A stretch of DNA of 64,000 bases. Source: Pterobdella sp. o SKG-2022. Lineage: Eukaryota > Annelida > Clitellata > Hirudinida > Piscicolidae. The DNA lies in the NCBI GenBank assembly GCA_964035795.1, contig OZ038320.1, positions 1,167,553 through 1,231,552 of the forward strand. Direction: 5' to 3'. The translations under genes and the position numbers were made by a program. The notes beneath the pieces were generated by a model. It did not search any database. It was not told where the DNA came from and saw only the letters and a program-made list of their open reading frames with translations. Of the stretch, positions 9,792 through 23,800 are shown one piece after another (position 1 is the first letter of the stretch; every line of letters starts with the position of its first letter).

Positions 9792-12700
9792 ACTTAACTT
9801 AATATGATGTTTTCAATTTTTTTAATTGATAATTTCAATGATAATGATACTGATGTTTCTATGATCCTTTGTATGTGTAAATTACCGCTCCTTTATTCCT
9901 GCTATTATCACTACTAATACTATTATTATTGTTATTATTTTTTTTTAATGGTCATATTATTATTATTATTAGTATTGTAAGAACAATTATTGCTCATAAT
10001 GATGATGATTACCCTCAGGCTGATGACTCAAGATGACATTACTGCTCCCTCTGTGTGTGTGTGTTTTTTTTTTTCATATATTTCATGTGTAGGTTGCTTT
10101 TGTGGATGCACGTATGTATTCATGTATGTTGTATAGTATTTCTATGTATGTGTAAGCTTTTGTTGCTCTATTTGTATGTGTATCTGTGTGTGTGTGTGTG
10201 TTTCTTGTTATGCACGTGTGTACGTGGTTCATTAAAATTAAAGACATTCAAATATCATTAGAAGGACACAAACTCATAAACACAGGCTGTGTACAAGGAG
10301 AAACAATTACAATAAACGACATAGTTATTATTTTTTTTTGATGATTATTTTTATTACTGTTTTTATTTTTTATTGTTTGTTTTTATCAATGTTCGTATTT
10401 TTTGTCCATGTTTTTATTTTGTTTACCATGGTTTTTTTTATTTTTTTATGATGTTATTATTTTTGTTTGTTTTTGGAGAAATTATTTTGAGGCGTTTTTA
10501 ATGATTTGATTTAAAGCATCAAAATCCTATTTATTTTAAAAATCATAATATTATTTTATTACTCATATCTCAATAAAAGAATTAAATTTATCATTATTTC
10601 AATTATTAATCTCCCAATATTTATTAATGCCATGATCAATATAGTAATTTATCTCACCGAAAAAAGATCAGGTGTGTTTGTGCGTTTGTGTGTGTGTTTG
10701 TGTGTATTTGTTTGTGGGTGTTCATGTATGTGCATTCTTAATTGGATTTATTTAAAATTCACATTTATTTGTTTTTTCATGCAAGGAGTATAAATATTTT
10801 TTCTAATGAACATTTAAATATGTGTACATTTTCATACACATGTATTATTTTGTAAATGTGTTTTTCATATGTGTATATTTATGTGCACACCACACACATG
10901 TGTGTTCTCATCGATAAGGCGCATTACATCTTGTAATTACACTCTTCCACGCATCATGACGTGTAAGGGATGTGTGTACGTGAATTGCTTTGGTGTGTTT
11001 TTCTGTTAATTTTTGTGTATGTGCGTGGTATAGTGTGTATGCTTTTTGATGTGTCTGTGTGTATTTTTTTTTGAGAATGTTTCCTTTGTTTGTGTGGAAG
11101 TGTGCATGTGTGTGTATGTTTTGTGTGTGTGTGTGTGTGTTGTTGCATGTGATTTAATTTTACATGGCGCCTCAAATGAAAAAACGTGCGAAGAGAAGAT
11201 AGCGATGACTCAAGTAATCAGTGCCTTTGTGTGTGTGTGTGTGTGTGCACCTGTATGTATGTGTGATACAGCACTTCCTGTAACACATGTGTGGTTCAGT
11301 GATGTGTGTGATGTTTATGAGGTTCTGTGGAGTTTGGTGTTATGTGGTGACATGTGCGGAATGGTGATTTAGTGACGTTTGTGTGGTTGTGACGATGCGT
11401 GTGTTGTTGTACGTAATGTATGTGATTTTAAATTGGTGGGATTTTGTGGTTTTGCGTGTGATCTTAGGTTTATTTGATAATGTAATTTGGTGTTTTTGTG
11501 ATGAAAAAGGAAATTGAAAAACTTGTGTATAAAAAAACCAAATAAACATGGTTAAAAATTATACCAAAAAAAAAGAATAAAAATACCTTTAATTGAATGA
11601 ATTCATAACACAATGATGAAACAGGCAATAACAATGAAGTAAACATTTTATGAACAATAATAACAATATAATAATACTTTGAATAATCGAAATAGAATTA
11701 AAAATAGAAATAATATCGTAATAATGAGAATAATAATAAAGAAGAAAATAAATGATGATGATGATGATCATGATGACAGGAAGGCATAAGGCATGCTAAA
11801 TTAATGAGGGGAGTACCTAGCGACATCGCAATATCATTTCAGTTTTACTATCGCTATTTTATCATTGTTTTTATTCCTATCGTTTTATCATGATTTTTAT
11901 ATAATTATTTTTGAAATTTGTTTTTATAGGAAAATTTTGTCCATATTAATGTGCACCCCCTGTTCATTATTATTGTTTTTATTATTATTATATTTATTCA
12001 TTTTTATTTCTATGACGTCATTTTGCTCAAAACATTGAGTTTCATTAAACTATTATAAGAAAAGACGCATAAATTTCAAGCTTATTAATTTTTTTTCGCT
12101 TATCTAAGATGACGTCATCATAATTCAACGTTTGACATGCCTGCTTCCTTTTCCCGTTTATTTTATATTATGAAGATTATAAATATAATTTCACTCTCAT
12201 CCTGCCTGGTTGCTTTCAGCGTTAGTTTCATTATATATTTATTTATAGTCATTATGTTTATAATAATTTTTATTATTTTTGTTTGCCTTATTTTTTTTAT
12301 TCATTTTTTATGATAGTTTTTGAAGACGGTGTTTCATCAGCATTAGTTCTGTATTTATTTTTTGCTTTTCCCCATCTCCATCTCCATTCTCTTCTCTTTT
12401 TCCACATTCTCCACCTTTCCAACACCCTCATTCCTCATTTGAACATGTTTTCCATATTTTTTCATTCTTTTTTTCTTCTTTTACTCTTCTTCATTTTCTT
12501 CTTCCTCTTCCTCTTTTACTTCCTTCTCTTCCTCTTCTTCTTCCTCTTCTTCCTTTCATACACAAATAAATCTTTTTCATACAACATCCATCATCATCTT
12601 TACAATTAGTTTGTGTGTTTTAGGTATGTGTGTCTGTGCATTCATGTGTTTGTGTGTTTTTGTGTTTTTGTTTCTATGTCTTTTGTGTTGAATTGTAGGT

Positions 12701-13011
12701 GTGTCCGTGTGTATTTGTGTGCTTTCATGTGTATGATTTGATAAAGGGGCATAAACATTTTAGAAAATCATTTCAACACACAAACAAGCACTATGAAGAT
12801 GTAAAAATAAATTTAAAAACCACACGAAAACCTCGAAATCCCACAGAAATACACAAACAAACATACACACACACACACACACAAGCACCAAAACAAACTC
12901 AAACCACAAACCAAAATGAAGCACAATTGATAGTGCTAGTATTTCATACTGACGTGGTCATTTAGATAATTAAGACAATAACAGTAATAAAGAATAATAA
13001 TAATAATAATG

Positions 13012-13062
<51 letters not shown>

Positions 13063-13730
13063 CAAAAAAAATATTATAACTAGAAAGACTTATAATTTTC
13101 ATGAAAAATAACAATAAATAATATAAAAAGCAGTGCTTATAATAATGAAGAATGTAGAAATGATATTATCAAAATAATGAATAATGATATTAACAATAAT
13201 ATTAATAATAAAAATAAAAACAATTAAATTAATAATAAACATCAAATTGAATCATTATATAAGCACATGAAGCAACAGACGACAACTTGGCATCCTCACT
13301 GACCATATCAATTATAATAATGATAAAACTCAAATGCTTATTGAACATAGTAGGCAATTTCCTATTGAGATCATAAGCTAAATATAATAAAAACAATAAA
13401 AATAAGAGCAATAAACAGTTAATTTTTCTCGAAAAATATTGTGTGGTAATTAACTTTTAAAACCTTTTTGTTTGTATCAAAAAATGCTGACAAAAAAAAA
13501 CAAAAATAATAAAAAAAACAAAAAAAAACAAAAAAAATAAAAAAAAACAAAAATAATAAAAAAAACAAAATCAATAAAAAAAACAAAAAAAAAATAATAA
13601 AAAAAAAGTAATAAAAAAAAAATAATAAAAAAAAACAAAAATAATAAAAAAAAATAATTAAAAAAAAACAAAAATAATAAAAAAAAAACTGCAACAAAAA
13701 CATTTAAAATATTAGCAGTAACAACATAAA
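9792..13730. other. Repeat-rich region without recognisable gene
   Basis: Contains T- and TG-rich sequence: GT/TG-biased stretches at 9065-9140, 10050-10215, 10680-10740 and 11035-11290; pyrimidine-rich sequence at 12360-12560; and (AAT)n at about 12985-13062. From about 13484 to 13690 it is almost all A with scattered C/T. No exon with domain support on either strand. Parts may be a large upstream intron of the receptor gene. Confidence 0.5.
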
Positions 13731-13732
13731 CA

Positions 13733-14012
<280 letters not shown>

Positions 14013-14195
14013 GTTGTTATCAAGATTTTTATAGCTCACAGTTATCAATTCAAGATTGCTTCAGAGGCGCTCAAGGTTTGTAAGAGATTATGACTGGCGA
14101 TGTTTATGGTATAAGTGGGTTTTCAGAAGTTTGCGAAAGTTCATGAGAGAAGGCGATGAGCGCAAGTTAGAAGGAAGTGAATTCCACATACTTAT
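14013..14195 (-). mobile_element. Retroposon 3'-end fragment with (AAT)n tail
   Basis: On the minus strand the sequence runs through CCACTTATACC, AACCTTGAGCGCCTCTGAAG and GAGCTATAAAAATC into the (AAT)n tract. A GCGC-containing end, a TATAAA-like box and an (AAT)n tail are typical of LINE/SINE 3' ends in many invertebrates. No coding homology was established. Confidence 0.35.
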
Positions 14196-14611
14196 TCTTA
14201 TTATTATTTCAATATCACTAGTTTTTACTAATATTATTTAGCAAAAAAAAAAATATATTAACAACAACAGTGACATTGACAACAGTTATGGAAAAAAAAC
14301 AGTTATAGATATGCTTATTAGTATGATCATTTTAAACCCATTATAACATGTATAACATAATAAAATATATAACATAATACAATTAAAAGTGGCGCTCATG
14401 GAAATCGTCATATGGCCGCTTTATGAATGTGTGTGGTTTGTCTTTTGGTATCAAACAAAATGTGAAAACAACAAAAAATAATAAAATTAGAATAATGAAA
14501 CGAATAAAAAATAAAAATAAAAATAATAATAATAATAATAGTAATAATGAAAAAAGTAATAATAATATTAATAGTAATAATAATAATAATGATAATAATA
14601 AAATAACCAAC

Positions 14612-14794
14612 CTTTTATACAAGTCTTCAAGGCACAGTGGTTGTGTGACGTCATAAGCGTTATTATTTATTTCATTTTTTTCGTTAATATTATTTTTGTT
14701 TTTATTGTTAATGTAATTATTGTTTTTATTATTGTTGTGATTATTATTATTGTTGTTGTTGTTGTGATAAACAGCAGAAGAGTACAGGAACACT
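14612..14794 (-). other. Candidate Asn-rich exon
   Basis: A minus-strand frame bounded by a CACCCAG acceptor and an AAAG/GTTGGT donor would encode FLYSSAVYH, an Asn-rich run, then NAYDVTQPLCLEDLYK. The non-repetitive ends and flanking splice consensus are suggestive, and Asn richness matches the receptor gene downstream. No domain is recognised and phase cannot be tested because neighbouring exons are unknown. Confidence 0.2.
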
Positions 14795-15185
14795 GGGTGA
14801 TGATGATAATGATGTCACAACCTTCTTCATTATGACGAAAAAATGACGTATTATTCGATATTTGTTTTATGCTCATTAGTTTGTCTATTTTTTTATATTA
14901 TTATATTTTATTTTAATGATTTTGATTGGTGCATAAAAATATTTAATATTTATTTAAAAGCAATTTTGTTCTATTTTTTAATTAATATAAAAGATGATTT
15001 TAAAAAAGTTGAAATGAATAATGCTCAAGTGAATGATGTTTCTATGAGAAGAATTCAAAGCTTCAAAAAAATTTTATTTTGACTTTAAAAATTCATGAAG
15101 TTTTTTCAAAAATGTTTCGAGACACGAGTTTGATTGGAAGCTATTGAATAGAGTTTTGCTTTGCTTCGAGAGGCAATTATAATGA

Positions 15186-15375
15186 TTGTGAAAAAAAGAT
15201 GAAGAAGAGAAAGAAGAGGAGAAAGAGAGGAAGGGGGAGAAGAAGGAAAAGAAGGAAAAGGAAGAAAAGAGAAGGAGAAGAAGGAAGAAAAGAGAAGAAG
15301 GAAGAAAAGAGAAGAAGGAAGAAAAGAGAAGAAGGAAGAAAAGGAGTAGAATGAAAAGAAAAAAAGACGATAAGG
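15186..15375 (+). repeat. Polypurine minisatellite (GAAGGAAGAAAAGAGAA)n
   Basis: About 190 bp of almost pure A/G on the plus strand with recurring AGAAGGAAGAAAAGAGAAG units. It is a homopurine tract that could adopt triplex DNA. Confidence 0.85.
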
Positions 15376-15504
15376 AGAAAGATGGAGAAAAAAAAAATAG
15401 AATAAAAAAATAATTAGTGTATTTGAGAATTGAAGAAACTTGAAATGATCATGAGAGTATGAAACTGAGAATAGAATAAACTTCAAAACCATAAATTGAG
15501 AGAG

Positions 15505-15576
15505 AATTCATACATTTATTTAAAAGGAAAGCTATAACTTCCGATAGGTATAACCTTATCATAAAACGTTAGCATT
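15505..15576. repeat. Dispersed fold-back element fragment
   Basis: The segment with ATACATTTATTTAAAAGGAA and CCTTATCATAAAACGTTA is about 85% identical by eye to the reverse complement of 57880-57952, and shares its end motif with 62345-62362. It is therefore an interspersed repeat, probably a short non-autonomous DNA element. Confidence 0.6.
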
Positions 15577-15902
15577 ACTACACCACAAGAACAGAATATG
15601 AAAATATTGGAAAAATGGTTGCGAGTTGAAATTCAGTCGAACAAAAACAAAAGAAAAGATCATGAACAATGCAACTGTTGAGAGAAAAGTTTGTTGAAAT
15701 TGTTATTATTGATGTCATTATTTTGCTTGCAATTATTGCAAACCAAAAAAACTTATGAGAAATACATATATAGATTTGAATGTTGGAATAAACTGAAAAA
15801 AAAACAGCAGTCATAAATATAACAAAAACAATCAAAAAAGAAACAAAAAAATTTATAAAAAATTATCTTAAAATAGATACAACAAAATAAATAATTCAAA
15901 AA

Positions 15903-16300
15903 AAATCGATAATAATAAAAATAATAACAATAAATAATAATAAAAATAATAACAATAAATAATAATAAAAATAATAACAATAAAAAATATATAAAACAAT
16001 AGAATAAACTAATAATAATGAAAAAATAATAACAAGTAAAAAATAGTCATTGCTAGTGAGGGAAGGATTACGAGACACGCCAAAGAAGGCTTCTTATAAG
16101 CTTTATTATTGATTCTATTATTTATTGTTATTATTTTTATTATTATTTATTTTTATTGTTTTTATTATTATTTATTGTTATTGTTTTTATTATTATTTAT
16201 TGTTATTGTTTTTATTATTATTTATTTTTATTGTTTTTATTATTATTTATTGTTATTGTTTTTATTATTATTTATTGTTATTGTTTTTATTATTCTCATT
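15903..16300. repeat. Inverted pair of 24-bp AT-rich arrays
   Basis: The left arm (about 15903-15985) repeats ATAATAAAAATAATAACAATAA units. The right arm (about 16110-16300) repeats the complementary TTATTGTTATTGTTTTTATTATTA units, period 24. They are separated by about 125 bp, so the two arrays can pair. Confidence 0.8.
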
Positions 16301-16984
16301 ATTTTTTAACCATTAATATTATTTTTGTTCAAAGTTCTTGTTTATTATCATTTTTTATCACGATCATTATAATTAATTGTTCCCTTTATTTTGGTAGTTG
16401 TCATTTTTTTGAAATCAAATTTACTTCATTTGTTTTATAATTCCGATTTGAGTTCTTCATGCCATCAAATCTTATTCAACATTTCCTCAACATCAACAAC
16501 CTCAACAAAACAGACACTCACCTTGCAAAAGACAAAAGATCAACATCTTTTATTATCGCCCAGTACAACAACACAGTATCAAAACAACTCTTTTGTTACA
16601 ACAATCTCATAACAATATACAATTTTGTTTTGAATATCCGTTTGAAGCCTTGTAGTTTTGCGTCTGAAGATTTAAAAAAATGGAGAAATAAGGGAAAAAA
16701 TAAATTACTATTTGAACAATCAATATCATATGAATAAAAAAATAAGTAGTAATCGAAATAATAATATCATCGACTGTTTTATTATTGCTATTGTTTCATT
16801 ATTATTCTTCTTATTAATGTTTTTATTATTATCCATAAAAGAAAAACTACCCACCCAGCTTAGAAAAACTTCTAGACTTCACTTTTAATTCCATCTTTAT
16901 ATACCTTGTGTGTGTGTGTGTGTGTGTGTGTGTGAGTGTGTGTGTGTGTATGTACGTGTATACATACAACTGAGAACAAATGCA

Positions 16985-17512
16985 AAGATTCAACGAGGTG
17001 ATGTGATGATGCAACATAGAAGACTTCAATAACTCAGACACATCGAAAGGATGAATGAAGAAAGAATTCCAAGAAAAATTCTGGTGAGTAAAATCGTGGG
17101 AGGATAGCGGTCAAAAGAAGGTCAAAAAAAAAGATGACTAGATATGGTATATGCAGATCTCAAAACGTTGCAGTTAGAATAAATTTGGAAAACCGAAGCT
17201 CTCGATAAAAACAATGGCTTCAAAAAATCAAACTTCTATCAATAAAGGCAAATGAAATGAGATGAAGGAAGAAGACACAAAAAATGCCAAAAAGAATATG
17301 AACAAAGTAATAGCGTTGTGTCGAGATTTCAATGCCCGCATCCTGTATGTAACAAAACAGCAGCAAACAAGGCTGGTCTAGTGAACAAATCAGACAGATA
17401 CACGTCTCTACAATGCCCCATGTGCAAGGTAAATTTCAAGAAGCAGGGTTTGCACAACCACACGAAGAAATGTGCGAAGATGATTCCTGGTGCACTTACT
17501 ACGCCTTAGAAA
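16985..17512 (+). mobile_element. LINE 3'-terminal ORF2 remnant with zinc-finger-like end
   Basis: Degenerate plus-strand translation shows the C-terminal tail of a non-LTR reverse transcriptase: LRHIERMNEERIPRKILVSK, LDMVYADLKTLQL, then QCPHPVCNKTAANKAGLV and LQCPMCKVNFKKQGLHNHTK. The last two segments are C2H2-like fingers. Several stop codons interrupt the frame. A (GT)n tract (about 16905-16950) precedes it and the (AAG)n tract follows directly after its end. This is a dead insertion, not a host zinc-finger gene. Confidence 0.75.
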
Positions 17513-17517
17513 AGCAC

Positions 17518-18124
17518 AAGAAGAAGAAGAAGAAGAAGAAGAAGAAGAAGAAGAAGAAGAAGAAGAAGAAGAAGAAGAAGAAGAAGAAGAAGAAGAAGAA
17601 GAAGAAGAAGAAGAAGAAGAAGAAGAAGAAGAAGAAGAAGAAGAAGAAGAAGAAGAAGAAGAAGAAGAAGAAGAAGAAGAAGAAGAAGAAGAAGAAGAAG
17701 AAGAAGAAGAAGAAGAAGAAGAAGAAGAAGAAGAAGAAGAAGAAGAAGAAGAAGAAGAAGAAGAAGAAGAAGAAGAAGAAGAAGAAGAAGAAGAAGAAGA
17801 AGAAGAAGAAGAAGAAGAAGAAGAAGAAGAAGAAGAAGAAGAAGAAGAAGAAGAAGAAGAAGAAGAAGAAGAAGAAGAAGAAGAAGAAGAAGAAGAAGAA
17901 GAAGAAGAAGAAGAAGAAGAAGAAGAAGAAGAAGAAGAAGAAGAAGAAGAAGAAGAAGAAGAAGAAGAAGAAGAAGAAGAAGAAGAAGAAGAAGAAGAAG
18001 AAGAAGAAGAAGAAGAAGAAGAAGAAGAAGAAGAAGAAGAAGAAGAAGAAGAAGAAGAAGAAGAAGAAGAAGAAGAAGAAGAAGAAGAAGAAGAAGAAGA
18101 AGAAGAAGAAGAAGAAGAAGAAGA
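17518..18124 (+). repeat. (AAG)n microsatellite, about 600 bp
   Basis: Around 200 apparently perfect AAG units. It begins within 20 bp of the stop of the LINE finger remnant. The long Lys, Glu and Ser frames over it are artefacts. GAA/AAG tracts of this length are known to form triplexes and expand. Confidence 0.97.
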
Positions 18125-18782
18125 TGTATGTGTGTATGTATTTATTAATTGGAAGATATAAAAACAGAAATCAATTAAGTAACACTTCAATAAGAATCAA
18201 TAAAAAATATTAATTAGCAAAAATAACAATCAATACACAAATATTGTTTTTAGTGAATTTGTTAACAAAATATTGTAACAAAACTAAAAACTGGCCCTCT
18301 ACTAATTTCGATAGAGTCCCAAATGCATTCAGGGTAAGACACAGAGGGCATCCATGTATAAATGTTGCCACAGCAGCAAAACATACATGTAAAAAATTTG
18401 GGTTCAGCGAATTTAACAAATCTAATAATAAAAAAAGTTTGGAAAAAAAATTATAAGTGATGATACAACAACAAAACAAAAATGCGAACATAAACAATAT
18501 AAAAGCATTGATACATGATGTTTCGAAAAATAAATAAAAAAAAATAAATAAAAACATAAGATTGTGAGGCATATACAGATCGATACAACGGTTTTGTTGA
18601 CACTAGTTTATGAGTGTTCACTGACAATTACTACTACGTTTGTAGTAAATTATTACATTCATAATAATAAGAATAAAATAATAATATGGAAAAATAAATT
18701 CAAATAATAATGAAGCTAAAAAAATGAAAATATCCATGTTGTCGTGCAAGAATGGGGAATAAAAATTAAAAAATACAAACCA

Positions 18783-19090
18783 CATCACACCACAACCCAT
18801 CCTGTCTCGCCTCACCACAACCCATCCTGTCTCGCCTCACCACAACCCATCCTGTCTCGCCTCACCACAACCCATCCTGTCTCGCCTCACCACAACCCAT
18901 CCTGTTTCGCCACGCCACAACCCATCCTGTCTCGCCACACCACACTACACCACACCACACCACAACCCATCCTGTCTCGCCACACCATACTACATCCCAC
19001 CACACCACATTACACTACATCACATCACATCAGACTACACTACATTACACCACACCACATCACACCACATCACACCACACCACACCACAC
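18783..19090 (+). repeat. 25-bp minisatellite (CACAACCCATCCTGTCTCGCCTCAC-type)
   Basis: About seven units of a 25-bp repeat containing ACAACCCATCCTGTCTCGCC (18783-18980) decay into a (CACAC/CATCA)n tract to about 19090. C-rich on the plus strand. Confidence 0.9.
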
Positions 19091-19215
19091 TAGCCCAAGT
19101 TTTCAACATGTTCACTGTTACACATCCGTCTCTATGGCAACGACAAATCATTTGAATTTGGGGCTACAAAAATCTATTTATCGACCCGCTGTCGAGTATC
19201 GAATGTTTTTTATAC

Positions 19216-19447
<232 letters not shown>

Positions 19448-19640
19448 CTTATCCTGCACGTTTCCGAGATGCAACAGAGTAGCTGCCAGTAAAGCAGGTC
19501 TGGCAAACCACGTGAGACAGAAGCACCAGACACAAGTAAGCATAAAGTGACAATACTGCGGGCTGAACTTCAAACCACAAGGCATTTATAACCACAAGAA
19601 AAAAATGCTCATCTCTCAATCCCTTGCACCTACCTCATGG
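19448..19640 (+). mobile_element. Second LINE zinc-finger-like remnant
   Basis: Translation gives CTFPRCNRVAASKAGLANHV and RQKHQTQ, then after a stop QYCGLNFKPQGIYNHKKK. It matches, position by position, the finger region at 17325-17480 (CPHPVCNKTAANKAGLV and CKVNFKKQGLHNHTKK), so it is another copy of the same retrotransposon end. It is flanked on both sides by (GT)n. Confidence 0.7.
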
Positions 19641-19656
19641 TGGATGAACGCAAAAA

Positions 19657-19701
<45 letters not shown>

Positions 19702-20860
19702 TGTATGTTTGTGTTTATGTGTGTATTTTTGTGTGTTTGTGTGAAAAGGTGTGTGTTAGTGTTTGTGTTTTTTTATGTGTTTGAGTATATACACATGAGC
19801 GTTCAAATGTGTCTGTAAGATTCTTTTCGTAAACACCTTCTTATGTGAGGAATGAAATCCAGAAAACACATGATTATCTTTTAATTCTCATCAGGTAACC
19901 TAATCGTCAAACAATGTAAATAGACTCTATGGCGTCGGTTAAAGTGGCGTTAAGCTAAGAGTTTTTAGTCCATTTTTAATATGAGTAACACTGACAAATT
20001 TTTAAAAAAATTTGATAAAAATATAACACATTTAAGCTGTTATTCCAAAAAAAAATAAAAAACAATAAAAATGCTAGTATCAATAATGGTGGCAAAAATA
20101 ATAAAAAGAAATAATAATAAAAATAATAATAATAACAATATTCACAGCAAAAGCAACAACTTTACTGAATTACAAATAACAATAAAAATAAATAATAATT
20201 ATAAAAAAAATAATTATAATAACAGCAAGCATAAAACCTCCTAATACAGGTGCAAAATCCACCTGAGTCATCACTCTTTGTTCCATTTGACGTAGTCTTG
20301 TGCAAACAATAACAATAATAACTAAAAAATAACAATAATGAGAAATAATCATAAAAAAAGCAAAACAAACATCATTTATATTCCCATTAATGATAACGAT
20401 AATTTTCAAATATAAAATAAATATGATAATTAATTAAATAACTTCAAACATTTTCGTTTTGAGAATCAGGGCAATGCTGAGTTTCAAAGCACCAATAGGA
20501 ACAATCTGCTTCTGAAATGAAGACGACGACGACGATGAAACAAACGACGATAACAAATAATATATAGATGGAAATGATAAAAGATACTAAAATTCATCGC
20601 ATTGTTTAAAGAGAAATACATATTGAAATTTGTCAAAGGCCCCACCTAGCGAACATTAGAAAAGTATGCTATTTTGGACAGCATCTTCAACCAACCCAAA
20701 ATCGTACGACTGTCTTTATAGAATTGAGTTTTTGAACCTTTGATTAGTGCCAAAAACAAATAGCACTCCAGTTATCACAAAAACGAAGCCAATGGTTGGC
20801 CACAAAACATGAATTTTTTGAAAAATCTCTCTGGTAAGCCGGCATTTTGTTGAAGAATAA
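19702..20860. other. AT-rich sequence, no gene recognised
   Basis: TG-rich sequence to about 19790, A-rich sequence with AATAAT units at 20040-20430, then unique sequence up to the duplication boundary. On the minus strand this is downstream of the truncated PKG copy. No exon identified. Confidence 0.5.
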
Positions 20861-23800
20861 AATTGTTAAATAAGTTGCTACGAAGGCTAAAAAACGCTCA
20901 GTAAGTTTCAGTTGTTTTGTGCTTTTAAAACTTGTTAGATCATACGTCTTTTAATGCTTATGATGAGTTTGCAACAAATTTTCAAACCAGGATTTTTTAT
21001 AAAACCCAAACACTTTTCATGCACTTCATCGTTGTATTCATAAGTTTTTTCGATGTTTTAAATTCATGTTTCCATGGTGAATACTGAGATGAAACTTCGA
21101 TATCCTTCAGTCCGTTATGATCCTCCCAAAGGCGTTTTGATGAAATCTTTTCAGTATTTCTACCATATCATTTTTGTCTTGAAACCATTCAACAAAGATA
21201 TTTTATTTTCTAAAAAATATTTGATTGAAACAAATATCACATCGAAATATACAAAAACACCTATCATATAACGAATAACAGCTCATGTAAATGCCTTTTG
21301 CCGTTTAGAGCAAGTTTAACAAATCTAACATTCCAGTGCCAAAAAGTGGTAACAGTTTTAATGTTTCATTATGTGTTTTCAACCAAAACTAGTAGAAAAC
21401 TCAAATATTGAACTCCAAAATGTTTTGACGTCTCTGTCTTGACCCATCTTCCAAGCTACATCAACTACATCCTTTGACTTATTAATTGTTACCACTATTA
21501 AATACTCAAAAATAATTGGAATTTAAAAATCAAGTGTGAGAAAGTTCATAAGCTTCTAAAAGTCTTTATCCCACGACCCCCAGTCATCCACTGCCTCCAC
21601 CTCGTCTTCCACTGGATACTCCAGATGAGGCAGACATGTTTCACTCATAAGCTGATGAGTTTCATCATTAGGGTTGTATGAAAGGTTTGTAATGGTGTTA
21701 TGTACAGAGTACTGAGCATTTGGTCGTTGGTGGATTGGTAAAGGATCTTATTAAAAGCATACGAATAATCTATCTTATCATTATACATAATGCAGCAGAA
21801 GACAAAAATTATAAGCAATTAATAAAAAAAATAAAAATTAATTCAAAATGAGTATATATTAAATGATAATAAGCACAAACAGCACTCAAATAAAAGCCAA
21901 CCTTGGGTTGATGTGGTGTTGAGATGGTCTGAGATATGAGACCATCCCAGTTAAAGCCATCAAACCACATATGTTTTCTGATGACCTTCATGTTGACACT
22001 ATTGCAACCTAGTCTCTCGTTGGGTGCGTACCTGGGAGACCATTGTATCAAGTAGGTTGGGTGTGGCTTGGGGTTTATGAGGGTTGAATTACGATTTGGA
22101 AATTTTTCATTTATTTTTTGTTTTAATGTTTTAATAATTGTCCATGTTTAGCGAGCTTTGAATAAATGAGTTACATTAAATAACATCAGAAGTTACATTC
22201 TGTTGCATAGATTTGTTTCATTAAATAAATTTGAAAACAAATCAATTTTGATTATATCTAGAGAATGTTGAAAAAATTTATAGAAAAACCAAACTCTCAA
22301 ACAAACGTACTAATTTTTTTTATTAGCGCAAAGATACCCTGCTCTAAAGCAGCAAATAACTATATTTATCAAAAAATAGTTGGCACATGCTGAAAATTGT
22401 TAACCTGCATAGTTGCTTGACCAGCTGCTGGGCCAGCTTGTTGAAAGTCTTTGGAAATTGCACTAGATCAATGCCTTTGAGCACCTTCTTGTAGGTTTTC
22501 ATGTGGTCTTGGCCGTTGAAAGGCGGGCTTGAGAGGTTAATGTTGATCTAATAATCTTTGTAAAGTTTTATGAGTGGTGGTGAAGTTTTGAGTAAGTTGA
22601 ATTTTTAATCTAAACTTATTGTGACTTTCATAAGGTTTTGTCGTTATAAATTTCCAAAAAACAAAAAGTTCACACGATGCTACCAATAGTTTTTATAAAA
22701 TGGATAATAATAAAGAACAAATTTTTGTGTTGAAAAGTTGCAACAAACATACTTTCCGGTATGCAGCTCGAAGACAAGGATGCCTAGGGACCAGAGATCT
22801 GTGGAGGAGTCATGCCCTTTGTTGAGAATCACTTCTGGAGAAACATATTCCGGAGTGCCACAAAATGTGAACGTCTTTTGACCTGCTCTCAACTTTTTGG
22901 CAAAACCAAAATCTATCTGTGGGTAGTTATTTGGAAAAATTTTTATCGTTTTTAGAACTTTTGAAAACTTTTTATATGAAACAAATTAGCAAATATTAAT
23001 TCTGAAGTTACCAGTTTGACATATCCTTTTTCATCAAGAATGAGGTTTTCTGGTTTGATATCTCGGAAGATGATTCTACGTTGGTGCAGATATGCCAAAG
23101 CCTCTACCACACAAGCTATGTAGAAACGGGTTGCTTGCGAGTCGAAAGCTGTTCTGTTGTGGAAGTTTTAACGTTAGCTCCAACAGAAACTTTTTGAAGG
23201 CATATTTTACTTGGCTCTGAGCAAGGACCACAGTTCTCCCCCTCGACCCAACTCCATCAGTAAGTACAGAAACTTAGAGTCTTTGTACGTTTTGTATAAC
23301 CTACATAAAGTTTTGAAATACAGTATAATATAGAAAAAACCTTTAAAAACCCAGTTTTTTGTGAAACTCACTTGACGATAAAGAAACAGTTGATGTCGCT
23401 CAAAATGTGTTTTTCATTCATGACGTGCTCTTGTTGCGCTGTTCGCACTATGTGGCTTTTAGTCATTCTTTTTAGCGCCAACAAATCACTTTTATTTTGT
23501 CGTTTCAGAACCACCTATCAGAATATAAAAACGTTTTTGAACGTAAATTTAACCCAAAGGATTACTTGGCAAGTGCAAGCTCTGAATGCGAAAAATGATT
23601 TATGACCGTTTTTTTTTATTTTAAATTTTTATAGAATATTATAGAAAAATTATTTCAGTTGTCATATTTTATTGCATGAAACTGTCAATTTTGTCAAGAT
23701 GGAGCAATATTTTGAAATTCAAAGTTGTCATTCATCGAATGGTGCTGATACAAACAATAAAATTGTGATGAAGTATAATAGCCTGAATCAAATAGTAAGG

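Noticed and set aside
15106..15492. Ser/Phe/Leu-rich 128-codon minus-strand frame
   Set aside because: Antisense of the polypurine minisatellite; no domain.
17318..17509. Host C2H2 zinc-finger gene
   Set aside because: It continues from degenerate reverse-transcriptase tail sequence and has a second decayed copy at 19448-19640, so it belongs to a LINE.
17408..18213. Long frames of pure Lys, Glu or Ser across 17.4-18.2 kb
   Set aside because: They are the three frames and the opposite strand of one (AAG)n microsatellite.
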